Positions 11,544 to 21,188 of a stretch of 64,000 bases of DNA are shown piece by piece. Source of the DNA: Rubrivivax sp. (GTDB lineage: Bacteria; Pseudomonadota; Gammaproteobacteria; Burkholderiales; Burkholderiaceae_C). Within the stretch, counting starts at the first letter, position 1, and each line of letters begins with the position of its first letter. The notes under the pieces are model-generated. The model had not been told where the DNA came from. It worked only from the letters and a program-made list of their open reading frames with translations, and did not search any database. The DNA lies in contig JALHMT010000009.1 of NCBI GenBank assembly GCA_022843905.1, positions 98,368 to 162,367 of the forward strand, in the 5' to 3' direction. A program made the position numbers and the translations under genes.

Positions 11544-11586
11544 GCAAGACGCCGCAGGCGTCGAGCGACCCATCAAGCGGACGCCG
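11544..11586. repeat. 43-bp direct repeat, copy 1
   Basis: This 43-bp block is repeated without mismatch at 11660-11702, 116 bp downstream. It begins GCAAGACGCCGCAGGCGTC, which is itself a hairpin (GACGCC/GGCGTC). The two copies frame a second hairpin at 11631-11649. The spacer separates convergent genes, and the unit looks like a dispersed intergenic element rather than coding DNA. Confidence 0.85.
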
Positions 11587-11630
11587 CAGATCCGGCCCTG
11601 CCGGTCCAACAGGGTCGCCACTGGGGGGAG

Positions 11631-11649
11631 CCCCGAAGGCGCTTCGGGG
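11631..11649. terminator. 8-bp perfect hairpin, possible terminator of the LysR gene
   Basis: CCCCGAAG-GCG-CTTCGGGG forms a strong 8-bp stem with a 3-nt loop, about 105 bp after the LysR stop. No T tract follows. It lies between the two copies of the 43-bp direct repeat and may be part of the same repetitive element. Confidence 0.4.
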
Positions 11650-11659
11650 GGCCATTGAA

Positions 11660-11702
11660 GCAAGACGCCGCAGGCGTCGAGCGACCCATCAAGCGGACGC
11701 CG
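11660..11702. repeat. 43-bp direct repeat, copy 2
   Basis: Identical to 11544-11586. The sequences diverge immediately after the copy (CAGATCC after copy 1, TGGACGGG after copy 2), so the repeat boundary is sharp on the right side. Confidence 0.85.
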
Positions 11703-11732
11703 TGGACGGGCTTTGCCCGGCCACCGGGGTCG

Positions 11733-11761
11733 CCCCCTTGAGGGGGAGCGGCGAAGCCGCT
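11733..11761. repeat. Twin-hairpin REP-like element
   Basis: Two small perfect hairpins follow one another: CCCCC-TTGA-GGGGG (11733-11746) and AGCGGC-GAA-GCCGCT (11747-11761), then ACGGGGGTGGG. This layout resembles the short palindromic intergenic elements common in Comamonadaceae-type genomes. It ends 13 bp short of the stop of the downstream minus-strand dehydrogenase gene and could act as its transcript end. Confidence 0.55.
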
Positions 11762-11774
11762 ACGGGGGTGGGCC

Positions 11775-12533
11775 TTACTTCGGCGCCATCCGAATCGCCC
11801 CGTCCAGCCGGATCACCTCGCCGTTCAGCATGTCGTTGGTGATGATCTGGTGCACCAGCTTGGCATAGTCCTCGGGCTTGCCCAGGCGACTGGGGAAGGG
11901 CACGCTGGCGGCCAGCGCGTCCTGCACATCCTGCGGCATCGAGAACAACATCGGCGTGCCGAAGATGCCCGGCGCGATGGTCATGTTGCGGATGCCGTTG
12001 CGCGCCAGGTCGCGCGCGATGGGCAAGGTCATGCCGACCACGCCGCCCTTGGACGCCGAGTAGGCGGCCTGGCCGATCTGGCCGTCGTAGGCCGCCACGC
12101 TGGCGGTGCTGATCATCACGCCGCGCTCGCCGGTGGCCTCGGGCGTGTTCTTGCACATCGCCTCGGCAGCCAGGCGGATCATGTTGAAGCTGCCGACCAG
12201 GTTGACCATGATGGTCTTGGTGAAGTTACCGAGCGGGTGCGCGCCGTCCTTGCCCACGGTCTTGATGGCCGGCGCGATGCCCGCGCAGTTCACCAGGCCC
12301 ATCAGCTTGCCCTGACCGGTGGCGGCGGCCACCACGGCCTGGCCATCGGCTTCCTGGCTGACATCGCACTTCACGAACTGGCCGCCCAGTTCCCTGGCGA
12401 TGGCCTCGCCGCGCTCGACCTGCAAGTCGGCGATGACGACCTTGCCGCCGTGTGCGGCCAGCATGCGCGCCGTGCCTTCGCCCAGGCCGGACGCGCCGCC
12501 CGTGACGATGAAGACCTTGCCCGAAATGTCCAT
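11775..12533 (-). CDS. Short-chain 3-hydroxyacyl-CoA dehydrogenase (type II, IvdG-like)
   Basis: A 252-aa SDR that probably oxidises a 3-hydroxyacyl-CoA, such as 2-methyl-3-hydroxybutyryl-CoA of isoleucine breakdown, with NAD+. It has the cofactor motif [11 protein letters not shown], the NCAG segment, catalytic Ser in [16 protein letters not shown] and Y-x3-K in YSASKGG. The sequence resembles HSD10-type enzymes. The ATG at 12533 is preceded by GAGGAG at good spacing; a longer in-frame start (12596) would run through the upstream palindrome. The gene stands alone, with a LiuR-type palindrome at 12559-12574, which supports a role in branched-chain acyl-CoA breakdown. Confidence 0.85.
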   Translation of the reverse strand: MDISGKVFIVTGGASGLGEGTARMLAAHGGKVVIADLQVERGEAIARELGGQFVKCDVSQEADGQAVVAAATGQGKLMGLVNCAGIAPAIKTVGKDGAHPLGNFTKTIMVNLVGSFNMIRLAAEAMCKNTPEATGERGVMISTASVAAYDGQIGQAAYSASKGGVVGMTLPIARDLARNGIRNMTIAPGIFGTPMLFSMPQDVQDALAASVPFPSRLGKPEDYAKLVHQIITNDMLNGEVIRLDGAIRMAPK

Positions 12534-12558
12534 GGAAACTCCTCGTGTGGGGTTGCGG

Positions 12559-12574
12559 TTGACGTTAACGTCAA
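12559..12574. promoter_or_regulatory. 16-bp perfect palindrome, LiuR-type operator candidate
   Basis: TTGACGTTAACGTCAA is a perfect 16-bp inverted repeat 25 bp upstream of the dehydrogenase start. From memory, MerR-family LiuR regulators of branched-chain amino acid catabolism in proteobacteria bind palindromes of this ACGT-containing form. No regulator gene is adjacent, so the assignment rests on motif similarity and on the identity of the target gene. Confidence 0.55.
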
Positions 12575-12587
12575 TTGTCATGCAGAA

Positions 12588-12612
12588 CAAAGCCACCTCG
12601 CGGGTGGCTTGT
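12588..12612 (-). terminator. Rho-independent terminator of adk
   Basis: On the minus strand an 8-bp stem (AAGCCACC with GGTGGCTT, 5-nt loop) is followed by TTGTT. It lies 38 bp after the adk stop and ahead of the dehydrogenase promoter, so it should insulate the two units. Confidence 0.7.
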
Positions 12613-12650
12613 TCCGGAACGCGGCGCAGGGGGCCTGCGCGCGGGAGCGC

Positions 12651-14185
<1,535 letters not shown>

Positions 14186-14199
14186 GGCCTGTGGCACTC

Positions 14200-14412
14200 T
14201 CAGACGTTGACCTGGGTCGGCCTCTCGCCGTCGGCAAGCGGCCGGGCCTCGCTTTCCAGCATCTGCGGGATGCCGTCGCGCACCGGGTAGGCCAGGTGGT
14301 CGGCCCGGCACACCAGTTCAACAGGGCGGTTCTCGACGTCGCGCCACAGTTCCAGGGGCCCCTTGCAGAGCGGACAGACGAGCAGGTTGAGCAGTCGGTG
14401 GTCGAGGGTCAT
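14200..14412 (-). CDS. Trm112-family zinc-ribbon protein (YcaR)
   Basis: A 70-aa small protein with the Trm112 fold: [11 protein letters not shown] provides a CxxC pair and [20 protein letters not shown] is the conserved C-terminal block. Eukaryotic Trm112 activates methyltransferases; bacterial copies are usually found, as here, between lpxK and kdsB. Its start overlaps the lpxK stop by 4 bp. It is only 70 codons long and sits in a longer in-frame open stretch, but this start gives exactly the family N-terminus. Confidence 0.9.
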   Translation of the reverse strand: MTLDHRLLNLLVCPLCKGPLELWRDVENRPVELVCRADHLAYPVRDGIPQMLESEARPLADGERPTQVNV

Positions 14413-15467
14413 GGCGCGGTGAGCTGGGACAGCCGATGAAGCAAGGCGCGGGTGAAGGCCTCGGGAAGCCCGAAGTCTAGTCCGACCACCCACACCACCG
14501 TGCCGGCGACGGCCTTGCCGGCCAGCTTCACGGCATCCTTCTCGGTCAGCACCAGTTCGCGCGTGGCAGCGGGCCAGGGGAGGCTGTCGAAGCTGTGGTG
14601 ATCCGCCAGCGGCAGCCGGGTGATGTCCAGTCCCGAAGCCTCCAGCATGGCGAAGAAGCGCTCGGGCGAGGCGATGCCGGCGGCGGCCAGCAGCGGCCGG
14701 CCCCGCAGCGCGGACAAGGGCACCGAGGCCGCCGCGCTGTCGGTGTCGCCAGCCAGCCAGGCGCCCAGCGGCACCGCCCGGCCCAGGGCCCGATCGATCA
14801 GCATGCCAGGCAACGGCGTGCTTGGCCGGGGCGCGTTGTAGAGCAGCCAGGTGTCGGGCGGCAGCGTGGCCGGCAACGCTTCGCGCAAGGGCCCGGCGGG
14901 CAGCAGCCGGCCGTTGCCGCATCCCCGTTCGTCGAAGACGATGACCGACAGGTCGCGTTGCAGCGCCGCGTGCTGAAGGCCGTCGTCGCAGACGATCACG
15001 GTCACTTCGGGGTGTGCCGCACGCATCGCCTGCGCAGCGGCCAGCCTGGCGCGTCCGACCCACACCGGCACGCCGGTGCGTCGTGCAATCAGCGACGGCT
15101 CGTCGCCCACGTAGGCCGGGGCGGCGCCCGGCCGAACCTCGATGGGCGCCTGTGCTGCACCGCCATAGCCGCGCGACAGCACACCGGGTCGCCAGCCGGC
15201 ACCTTGCAGCACCTTCACGAGTGCGATCACGGTGGGTGTCTTGCCGGCACCGCCGACGACCAGGTTGCCGACGACGATGGTTGGAAGACCCGTGCCACCG
15301 CTGTGCTGCCAGCCGGCAGCGTACATCTGGCGTCGCAGTGCAGAGAGCGCGCCGTACAGGGCCGAGAGAGGCCGCAGCGCGTGGACCCAGGGTGCCGGCC
15401 GGGCGCGCCACCACTGCGTCTGCAATGCCCGGGCCCAGCCGGACCCGCTCGCGCGCGCTGCAGTCAT
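14409..15467 (-). CDS. lpxK: Tetraacyldisaccharide 4'-kinase
   Basis: Inner-membrane-associated kinase that phosphorylates the lipid A precursor. The 352-aa protein has an N-terminal hydrophobic/amphipathic region and the Walker A motif GNLVVGGAGKTPTVIAL at about residues 67-83. GDEPSLIARRTGVPVWVGRAR and VIVCDDGLQHAALQRD (the DDGLQ motif) are hallmark LpxK segments. It follows exbD by 29 bp and overlaps trm112. The length is normal for Burkholderiales. Confidence 0.96.
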   Translation of the reverse strand: MTAARASGSGWARALQTQWWRARPAPWVHALRPLSALYGALSALRRQMYAAGWQHSGGTGLPTIVVGNLVVGGAGKTPTVIALVKVLQGAGWRPGVLSRGYGGAAQAPIEVRPGAAPAYVGDEPSLIARRTGVPVWVGRARLAAAQAMRAAHPEVTVIVCDDGLQHAALQRDLSVIVFDERGCGNGRLLPAGPLREALPATLPPDTWLLYNAPRPSTPLPGMLIDRALGRAVPLGAWLAGDTDSAAASVPLSALRGRPLLAAAGIASPERFFAMLEASGLDITRLPLADHHSFDSLPWPAATRELVLTEKDAVKLAGKAVAGTVVWVVGLDFGLPEAFTRALLHRLSQLTAP

Positions 15468-15496
15468 CGCAAGCCTGGGCCGGTGCGGCGGCCAGG

Positions 15497-15919
15497 TCAG
15501 CGGCCGTTGCCGGGGGTCTGGGCGGCGAAGGTCAGGCGCGACAGCCCGGCGCGCCGCGCCGCATCCAGCACGTTGACCACGGCCTGGTGCGCGGCGGACG
15601 CGTCGGCAGAGACGATCACCACCGTGTCGCTGCGCCCGCTGGCCGCCGCACTGAGTGCCGTGGTGAGCAGTTCAACGCTGCGACCATCGACGGGCATCTT
15701 GTTGACCGAATAGCGGCCGTCGCCGGAGACGGCCACGATGATCTCCGTGGGCCGGTCCTTCAGCGTCTCGGCGTTGGCCGTCGGCAGCGTGACCTGCAGT
15801 TCCGTGAAGCGCGAGTAGGTCGTCGACAGCATCAGGAAGATCAGCACGACCAGCAGCACGTCGATGAACGGGATCAGGTTGATCTCCGGCTCGTCCTTCT
15901 GGCGGCGGCGGAACCTCAT
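15497..15919 (-). CDS. exbD: ExbD/TolR-family biopolymer transport protein
   Basis: A 140-aa inner-membrane protein with one N-terminal membrane segment. The essential Asp is in EINLIPFIDVLLVVLIFLML, and a periplasmic domain follows. With ExbB it uses the proton gradient to energise an outer-membrane or lipid transport process through a TonB-like partner. No tonB lies nearby. The gene follows exbB by 14 bp. In this genomic position (upstream of lpxK) the pair is conserved in Burkholderiales. Confidence 0.92.
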   Translation of the reverse strand: MRFRRRQKDEPEINLIPFIDVLLVVLIFLMLSTTYSRFTELQVTLPTANAETLKDRPTEIIVAVSGDGRYSVNKMPVDGRSVELLTTALSAAASGRSDTVVIVSADASAAHQAVVNVLDAARRAGLSRLTFAAQTPGNGR

Positions 15920-15933
15920 GGCGTCGCGGGCGT

Positions 15934-16575
15934 TCAGGCCGCAGCGGCGGGGGCCCGCACGACGAAGCGCATCAGGTGCGGCACCATGCGCTCGGCCGCC
16001 AGCTCCATGCCCAGTTCGAACTCCTCGACGCGGCCACGGAAGTAGCGATAGAACATCAGCGACGGGATGGCGACGATGAGCCCGAAGGCCGTGTTGTAGA
16101 GCGCCACCGAGATGCCGTGGGCGAGTTGCTCCGGGTTGGATTCGCCGGTCGGTGACTGCGAGCCGAAGATCTCGATCATGCCCACCACCGTGCCCAGCAG
16201 ACCCAGCAGGGGCGCCGCCGAGGCGATGGTGCCCAGCGTGTTCAGGTAACGCTCCACGCGGTGCACGGCCTCGCGGCCGGCGTTCTCCAGGGACTGGCGC
16301 AAGGCCTGTTCGGTGATGCGAGGTTCAGCGATGACGCTGCGCAGGCCCGCGGCCAGCACGCTGCCCAGCACCGAGTTGGCCGCCAGCTTGTTCACCACGT
16401 CGGCGCCAGGCAGGCTGCTCCGTGTGACGGTGATCACTTCGTCCAGCAGGGCCGGCGGGGCGACCACCTTGGTGCGGAGTTGGTAGAAGCGCTCGATGAT
16501 CAGCGCCAGCGCGACGATCGAGCAGAGAATCAGAGGCCAGATCGGCCAACCGGCCGCTTGTATGATGGAAAACAA
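15934..16575 (-). CDS. exbB: ExbB/TolQ/MotA-family proton channel protein
   Basis: A 213-aa integral membrane protein with three predicted membrane segments: IWPLILCSIVALALIIERF, the NTLGTIASAAPLLGLLGTVVGMI hairpin with the conserved pore residues, and GISVALYNTAFGLIVAIPSLMFY. It forms the proton channel with ExbD. It is first in the run exbB-exbD-lpxK-trm112-kdsB-adk, and its start faces the 360-bp gap before xseA, where the operon promoter must lie. Confidence 0.93.
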   Translation of the reverse strand: MFSIIQAAGWPIWPLILCSIVALALIIERFYQLRTKVVAPPALLDEVITVTRSSLPGADVVNKLAANSVLGSVLAAGLRSVIAEPRITEQALRQSLENAGREAVHRVERYLNTLGTIASAAPLLGLLGTVVGMIEIFGSQSPTGESNPEQLAHGISVALYNTAFGLIVAIPSLMFYRYFRGRVEEFELGMELAAERMVPHLMRFVVRAPAAAA

Positions 16576-16935
16576 GGCTTCCTCTTGGGCGCAGGCAAGG
16601 TCTGCTTTGGCCGCGGATTATGTCCGATGGCCAGTCCGCCCCCGCTGCGGTCTTTCGGCAGCGATTTCGTTTCACCGGGGTGGCGTTCCGCTGCGGCCCG
16701 TCAGAGTGCCGTTCAGAGTCTTGTGGATAACTTTGTGGACAAAGCCTAGCCAAGACTGACGAGTCGTCACGCGCGACCGGCCTGTGGACTCTTGCCTCAT
16801 TTTTAAGCGGTCATTTTTTGTTCAAATTCAAGGACTTGCGACAGATTGACCGCGCCATTGCGGTCAACAGGGCCGTTCCGGCCCGTGTTCACGCGCCTGT
16901 GGAGTTCTGCGCCCGCGGCTGCTCTGGGCCATCGC
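16576..16935. other. Divergent intergenic region between exbB and xseA
   Basis: This 360-bp stretch holds no gene I can support. It is richer in T and A than its surroundings around 16795-16835 (a run of T with TTCAAATTCAAGG) and must contain the exbB-operon promoter on one strand and the xseA promoter on the other. The last 90 bp could be coding if xseA starts at the TTG at 16846. Confidence 0.6.
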
Positions 16936-18240
16936 ATGGCTGCCGTTGATCCGGGCCTGGTTCCACGAGGCGCCTGGGGGGTCGCAGCCTTGCTGCTGGC
17001 CGCTGGCGATGCGATCGCCGCGCGCATGGGCGCGGTGGTCGTGCGCGGCGAACTCAGCGGCTTCGCTCGCGCCGCCAGCGGACACTGTTACTTTTCGCTC
17101 AAGGACGCCGAAGGTGCCGCCGCGCTGCTGCGCTGCGCCATGTTTCGCCGTGCCGCGTCGCTGCTCGACTTCCAGCCGGCCGACGGGCAGCAGGTCGAGT
17201 TGCGAGGGCGGCTGGGGGTGTACGAACCTCGCGGCGAACTGCAGCTGGTCGTCGAGTCGCTGCGCCGCGTCGGCACGGGCACCTTGTACGAAGAATTCCT
17301 GCGCCTGCGCGCCCGGCTCGAGGCGCAAGGCCTGTTCGAGCCCTCGCGCAAGCGTCCGCTGCCACTGCGGCCGGCGGTCATCGGCGTGGTCACCTCGCTC
17401 GGCGCCGCAGCGCTGCACGATGTACTGACGGCCCTGCGGCGGCGCGCGCCGCATGTTCGCGTCGTGGTCTACCCGAGCCTGGTGCAGGGCGCCGAGGCAC
17501 CGGCGGCCATCGTCGCAGCCATTGCGACGGCCGAGCGCCGCGCCGAGTGCGACACGCTGCTGCTGGTGCGCGGCGGTGGTGCGCTGGAAGACCTGTGGGC
17601 CTTCAACGACGAGCGCGTCGTGCGTGCCGTGGCGGCCTGCAGCCTGCCGCTGGTGTGCGGTGTCGGTCACGAGACCGACATCACGCTGGCCGACCTGGCC
17701 GCCGATCTGCGTGCCCCGACGCCGACGGCAGCGGCGGAAATGGCGGCCCCTTCGCGTGACGATCAACTCGCCGCCCTGCAAGGCGGCGACAGGGCGCTGC
17801 AGGCGGCGCTGGCCCGAGCCATGCAGACGCATTCGCAGCGTCTTGATCGCCTCTCGCTGCGACTGGGCCGGCCGGCTGCCACGCTGGCCGCGCAAGGCGA
17901 GCGGCTCGACTCGCTGCAGATGCGGCTGGGCCAATCGCTGCGCCAGCAGCTTCCGCGCCAGCGTCTGGCGCAGCAGGTGTTGAGCCAGCGGCTGCTGCGC
18001 GCCGCACGCGTCACGCTGGCGCAGCAGGCGCAGCGCCAGGCCTCCTGGCAGGCGCGGCTGCAGGCGCTGGACCCTACCCGCGTGCTGCAGCGGGGTTACG
18101 CCTGGGTCGAGTCGGCCGACGGACGGCCGGTGCTGTCTGCGCGGGCGCTGTCTGTCGGTCAGGTGGTGCAGGCCGTCTGGTCCGACGGTCGTGCGCAGGC
18201 CGAAGTGCAGAAGCTCGAGTCCCTGCCGCCGCGGGGCTGA
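16936..18240 (+). CDS. xseA: Exodeoxyribonuclease VII large subunit
   Basis: Catalytic/assembly subunit of the single-strand nuclease ExoVII. With the start at 16936 the protein is 434 aa. An OB-fold region with VVRGELSGFARAASGHCYFSLKDAEG comes first, then the core with VIGVVTSLGAAALHDVLTALRRR and the signature LLLVRGGGALEDLWAFNDE followed by GVGHETDITLADLAADLRAPTPTAAAE. A long Gln/Arg-rich coiled coil occupies about residues 280-385. The N-terminus is uncertain: a TTG at 16846 would add 30 residues. The small subunit gene xseB is not adjacent. Confidence 0.92.
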   Translation: MAAVDPGLVPRGAWGVAALLLAAGDAIAARMGAVVVRGELSGFARAASGHCYFSLKDAEGAAALLRCAMFRRAASLLDFQPADGQQVELRGRLGVYEPRGELQLVVESLRRVGTGTLYEEFLRLRARLEAQGLFEPSRKRPLPLRPAVIGVVTSLGAAALHDVLTALRRRAPHVRVVVYPSLVQGAEAPAAIVAAIATAERRAECDTLLLVRGGGALEDLWAFNDERVVRAVAACSLPLVCGVGHETDITLADLAADLRAPTPTAAAEMAAPSRDDQLAALQGGDRALQAALARAMQTHSQRLDRLSLRLGRPAATLAAQGERLDSLQMRLGQSLRQQLPRQRLAQQVLSQRLLRAARVTLAQQAQRQASWQARLQALDPTRVLQRGYAWVESADGRPVLSARALSVGQVVQAVWSDGRAQAEVQKLESLPPRG

Positions 18241-18316
18241 GGCCGCGTGCCTACAATCCCGCGTTTTCACCCACGCTGGGCCACGCGGCGCAGCGGTCAA
18301 CAAGAGGATCCCACCC

Positions 18317-18898
18317 ATGGAACATACGCTGCCCGCTCTTCCCTATGCCATCGACGCCCTGGCGCCGCATTACAGCCGCGAAACGCTCGAGTTCCACCAC
18401 GGCAAGCACCACAACGCCTATGTGGTGAACCTCAACAATCTGCAGAAGGGCACCGAGTTCGAGGCCATGTCCCTCGAGGACATCATCCGCAAGTCTTCGG
18501 GCGGGATCTACAACAACTCCGCGCAGATCTGGAACCACACCTTCTTCTGGAGCTGCATGAAGCCCCAGGGCGGCGGTGAACCCAGCGGCGCGCTGGCCGC
18601 GGCCATCACCGCGAAGTGGGGTTCGTACGCCGCCTTCCGCGAGGCTTTCGTGAAGTCGGCGGTGGGCAACTTCGGCTCGGGCTGGACGTGGCTGGTGAAG
18701 AAGGCCGACGGCAGTGTCGACATCGTCAACATGGGTGCCGCCGGCACGCCGCTGACCACCGGCGACAAGGCGCTGCTGACCGTCGATGTCTGGGAGCATG
18801 CCTACTACATCGACTACCGCAACATGCGTCCGAAGTTCGTCGAGACGTTCCTGGACAAGCTGGTCAACTGGGAATTCGCCCAGGCCAACTTCGCCTGA
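18317..18898 (+). CDS. sodB: Iron superoxide dismutase
   Basis: Cytoplasmic enzyme that dismutates superoxide. The 193-aa protein has all four metal ligands: H27 (LEFHHGKHH), H74 (IWNHTFFW), D157 and H161 (DVWEHAYYIDY). The FeSOD-type residues WSCMKPQGGGEP and the C-terminus LDKLVNWEFAQANFA support the Fe form, although metal choice cannot be settled by eye. The ATG at 18317 is preceded by AAGAGGATCCCACCC, an acceptable ribosome site. It is between xseA and a two-component pair. Confidence 0.95.
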   Translation: MEHTLPALPYAIDALAPHYSRETLEFHHGKHHNAYVVNLNNLQKGTEFEAMSLEDIIRKSSGGIYNNSAQIWNHTFFWSCMKPQGGGEPSGALAAAITAKWGSYAAFREAFVKSAVGNFGSGWTWLVKKADGSVDIVNMGAAGTPLTTGDKALLTVDVWEHAYYIDYRNMRPKFVETFLDKLVNWEFAQANFA

Positions 18899-18930
18899 AC
18901 CGGGCACCTGCGGTTGCTCCGGCGCGCCGC

Positions 18931-19620
18931 ATGAGGATCCTGCTCGTCGAGGACGATCCGGCGCTGAGCCTGGGCATCGCCCGCGCGGCAGAGCGTGAGG
19001 GCTGGCGCGTGGATGCGCTGGCCGATGGCGAGCAGGCCTTGTCGGAAGGCCTGCTCGGGCACCACGACATGGCCGTGCTGGACATCGGCCTGCCGCGCCG
19101 CAGCGGCATGGATGTCCTGCGCCACTGGCGCCGCAACGGGCAGCGCATGCCGGTGCTGGTGCTGACGGCGCGCGATGAACTGTCCGACCGCGTGCTGGGT
19201 CTGGATGCCGGTGCCGACGACTACCTCGTCAAGCCCTTCGACCTGCCCGAACTGCTGGCGCGCATGCGGGCGCTGCGCCGGCGCTCGGCGGGCCGTCTCG
19301 ACGAGAGCCTGCGCGTGGGTGAGCTCGAACTCGACCTGTCCGGGCCCGAGCTGCGATTTCGCGGCATGCGCGTGGCCCTCAGCCCGCGCGAACTGGCGCT
19401 CACCGAGCTGCTGATGAGCAAGGCCGGTCGGGTGGTCAGCAAGGACCTCATCGTGGCCCGCCTGTCGAGCTGGGAAGCCGACTTCAGCGAAAACTCCGTC
19501 GAGGTCTACGTGCACCGGTTGCGCAAGCGCTTCGCCGATCTGGGCGTGGTGATCAAGACCGTGCGTGGTTTCGGCTACGTCTTCGAGATGGCCGACGGCG
19601 AGACCCCGCTTGCGCCATGA
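18931..19620 (+). CDS. OmpR-family response regulator (TctD/QseB-like)
   Basis: A 229-aa DNA-binding regulator. The receiver domain (1-115) has acidic residues E7, D8 and D9, phosphoacceptor D51 (VLDIGLPRRSGMD) and K101 (LVKPFDLPELL). The C-terminal winged helix (about 130-222) contains LSPRELALTELLM and VEVYVHRLRKRF. Its stop overlaps the histidine kinase start by 4 bp. Similarity to TctD-type regulators, together with the kinase's N-terminal domain, suggests control of carboxylate uptake or metabolism, but no tct transporter genes are adjacent. Confidence 0.9.
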   Translation: MRILLVEDDPALSLGIARAAEREGWRVDALADGEQALSEGLLGHHDMAVLDIGLPRRSGMDVLRHWRRNGQRMPVLVLTARDELSDRVLGLDAGADDYLVKPFDLPELLARMRALRRRSAGRLDESLRVGELELDLSGPELRFRGMRVALSPRELALTELLMSKAGRVVSKDLIVARLSSWEADFSENSVEVYVHRLRKRFADLGVVIKTVRGFGYVFEMADGETPLAP

Positions 19621-21032
19621 CCCGCAGCGCCCACGGGCCCAGCCTGGGCCGGCGGCTGATGCTGCCGCTGGCCTGGGGCTGGCTGCTGGGGCTGCTGCTG
19701 GCCGTGGGGGGCGCCTACCTGTTGGCTCGAAACAGCGCCAACGCGGCCTTTGACCGCTCGCTCCAGGACGAGGCGGCGGCACTGGCGGCGAAGGTGACCT
19801 GGTCCGACCGCGGGCCGCTGCTCGACGTCAGCCGACAGACCCTGGAACTGCTGACCTGGGACAGCGCCGACCGCAACAGTTTTGCGATGGTCGACCTCGA
19901 CGGACTGGCCCTCGCCGGTGATTCGAGCGTCCCGGTGCCGGCTGGCGACCGCAAGGACAGCTTCGCCAGGCCGGTGCTGTTCGATGCCGACTACCAGGGC
20001 GAGCCCGTGCGCGGCGCCGTGTTCTCGGTGACCTCTCCGATGATCGACCGCATGGTCTCCGTCATCGTCGTCGAGACCAAGCGCAAGCGTGCCGACCTCA
20101 TGCGCGACCTGCAGATCGGCCTCATCCTGCCGGCTGCCGCCCTCGGTGTACTGACTTTCGTTCTGGTGGGCTTCAGCGTGCGCCGCGGGCTGCGTCCGCT
20201 GCGCGACATCGGCGCCGAGGTGGCGCTGCGCGACCTGCACGACTGGCGACCGATCGACCTGCAGCAGGTGCCGGCCGAGGCCGTGCCGCTGATCGAACGC
20301 ATCAACCAGCTGCTGCTGGACGTGCAGCAGTCGCTGGCCCTGCAGCGCCGCTTCGTTGCCGATGCCGCGCACCAGCTGCGCACCCCGGTGGCCGGCATCC
20401 GCGTGCTGGCCCAGGAACTGGAGCAGGAACTCGCCTCGGCAGGCTCGCAGGACAAGCCCGAAGCGTGGCGACCGCTGCTGTCGCAGCTGCGCGGCTCCAG
20501 CGACCGGCTCAGCCGCCTCATCGGCCAGCTGCTGAGCCTGGCGCGTTCCGAGACGGCCCTGACCTTCAACGCCGAGCACCACCCGCAGGACATCGTGCCG
20601 CTGCTGCGAGAGGCCACCGAACCCCTGGTGCTGGCTGGACTGCGGCAGGGCCGCAGCATCGAGCTGGAAGCGCCCGACACGCCGGTGGTGGCACGCGCCC
20701 ACGCCGTGTGGCTGGGCGAGGTGGTCAACAACCTGCTCGACAACGCGCAGCGCTACGGAGGCAGCCGCATCGTGCTGCGGGTCGCGCCGCTGGCCGAAGG
20801 CGGCGCCGAGGTGGTGGTGGAAGACGACGGCCCGGGCGTGTCGGCCGACGAGCTGACGCGCATCTTCGAGCCGTTCTGGCGTGGCGAGCGCGCCGACCTG
20901 CGCAACGACGGCGGCACCGGTCTGGGACTGGCCATCGCTCGCGAGATCGTGCTGCGTCTGGGCGGGCAGCTGACGGCGCTGTCGCGGCCCGACATCGCTG
21001 GCATGCGCCTGACGATCAGGCTGGCAGCCTGA
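19617..21032 (+). CDS. Sensor histidine kinase (TctE-like)
   Basis: A 471-aa inner-membrane kinase paired with the preceding regulator. One membrane segment (about 16-37) leads into a periplasmic domain of the 2CSK_N type (about 38-165); a second segment lies at about 167-188. The H box is FVADAAHQLRTPVAG with phospho-His H252. N box VVNNLLDNAQRYGG and G boxes EDDGPGVSADEL and GGTGLGLAIARE complete the ATPase. The ligand is unknown; TctE relatives respond to tricarboxylates. Confidence 0.9.
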   Translation: MTRSAHGPSLGRRLMLPLAWGWLLGLLLAVGGAYLLARNSANAAFDRSLQDEAAALAAKVTWSDRGPLLDVSRQTLELLTWDSADRNSFAMVDLDGLALAGDSSVPVPAGDRKDSFARPVLFDADYQGEPVRGAVFSVTSPMIDRMVSVIVVETKRKRADLMRDLQIGLILPAAALGVLTFVLVGFSVRRGLRPLRDIGAEVALRDLHDWRPIDLQQVPAEAVPLIERINQLLLDVQQSLALQRRFVADAAHQLRTPVAGIRVLAQELEQELASAGSQDKPEAWRPLLSQLRGSSDRLSRLIGQLLSLARSETALTFNAEHHPQDIVPLLREATEPLVLAGLRQGRSIELEAPDTPVVARAHAVWLGEVVNNLLDNAQRYGGSRIVLRVAPLAEGGAEVVVEDDGPGVSADELTRIFEPFWRGERADLRNDGGTGLGLAIAREIVLRLGGQLTALSRPDIAGMRLTIRLAA

Positions 21033-21080
21033 CACCGCGGGCGCGCTCCCAGCCCGGCAGAAGCAGTTGTCGACGCGCGA

Positions 21081-21111
21081 TCCCCGCTGGGGACAGGTCG
21101 TCGCGACGACC
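21081..21111. repeat. Two adjacent perfect palindromes after the histidine kinase gene
   Basis: TCCCC-GCT-GGGGA (21081-21093) is followed at once by the 16-bp perfect palindrome GGTCGTCGCGACGACC (21096-21111). They lie 48 bp after the kinase stop in the 156-bp convergent gap before the DUF192 gene. A bidirectional transcript end is possible; there is no T tract. Confidence 0.5.
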
Positions 21112-21188
21112 AGGGGAGCGGCCTCGACGAAGCGGGCCGAAGCCCATCCGGGTCTCCCGGTCGGGTTCGGAGCCCCCTCGGGCGGCCG

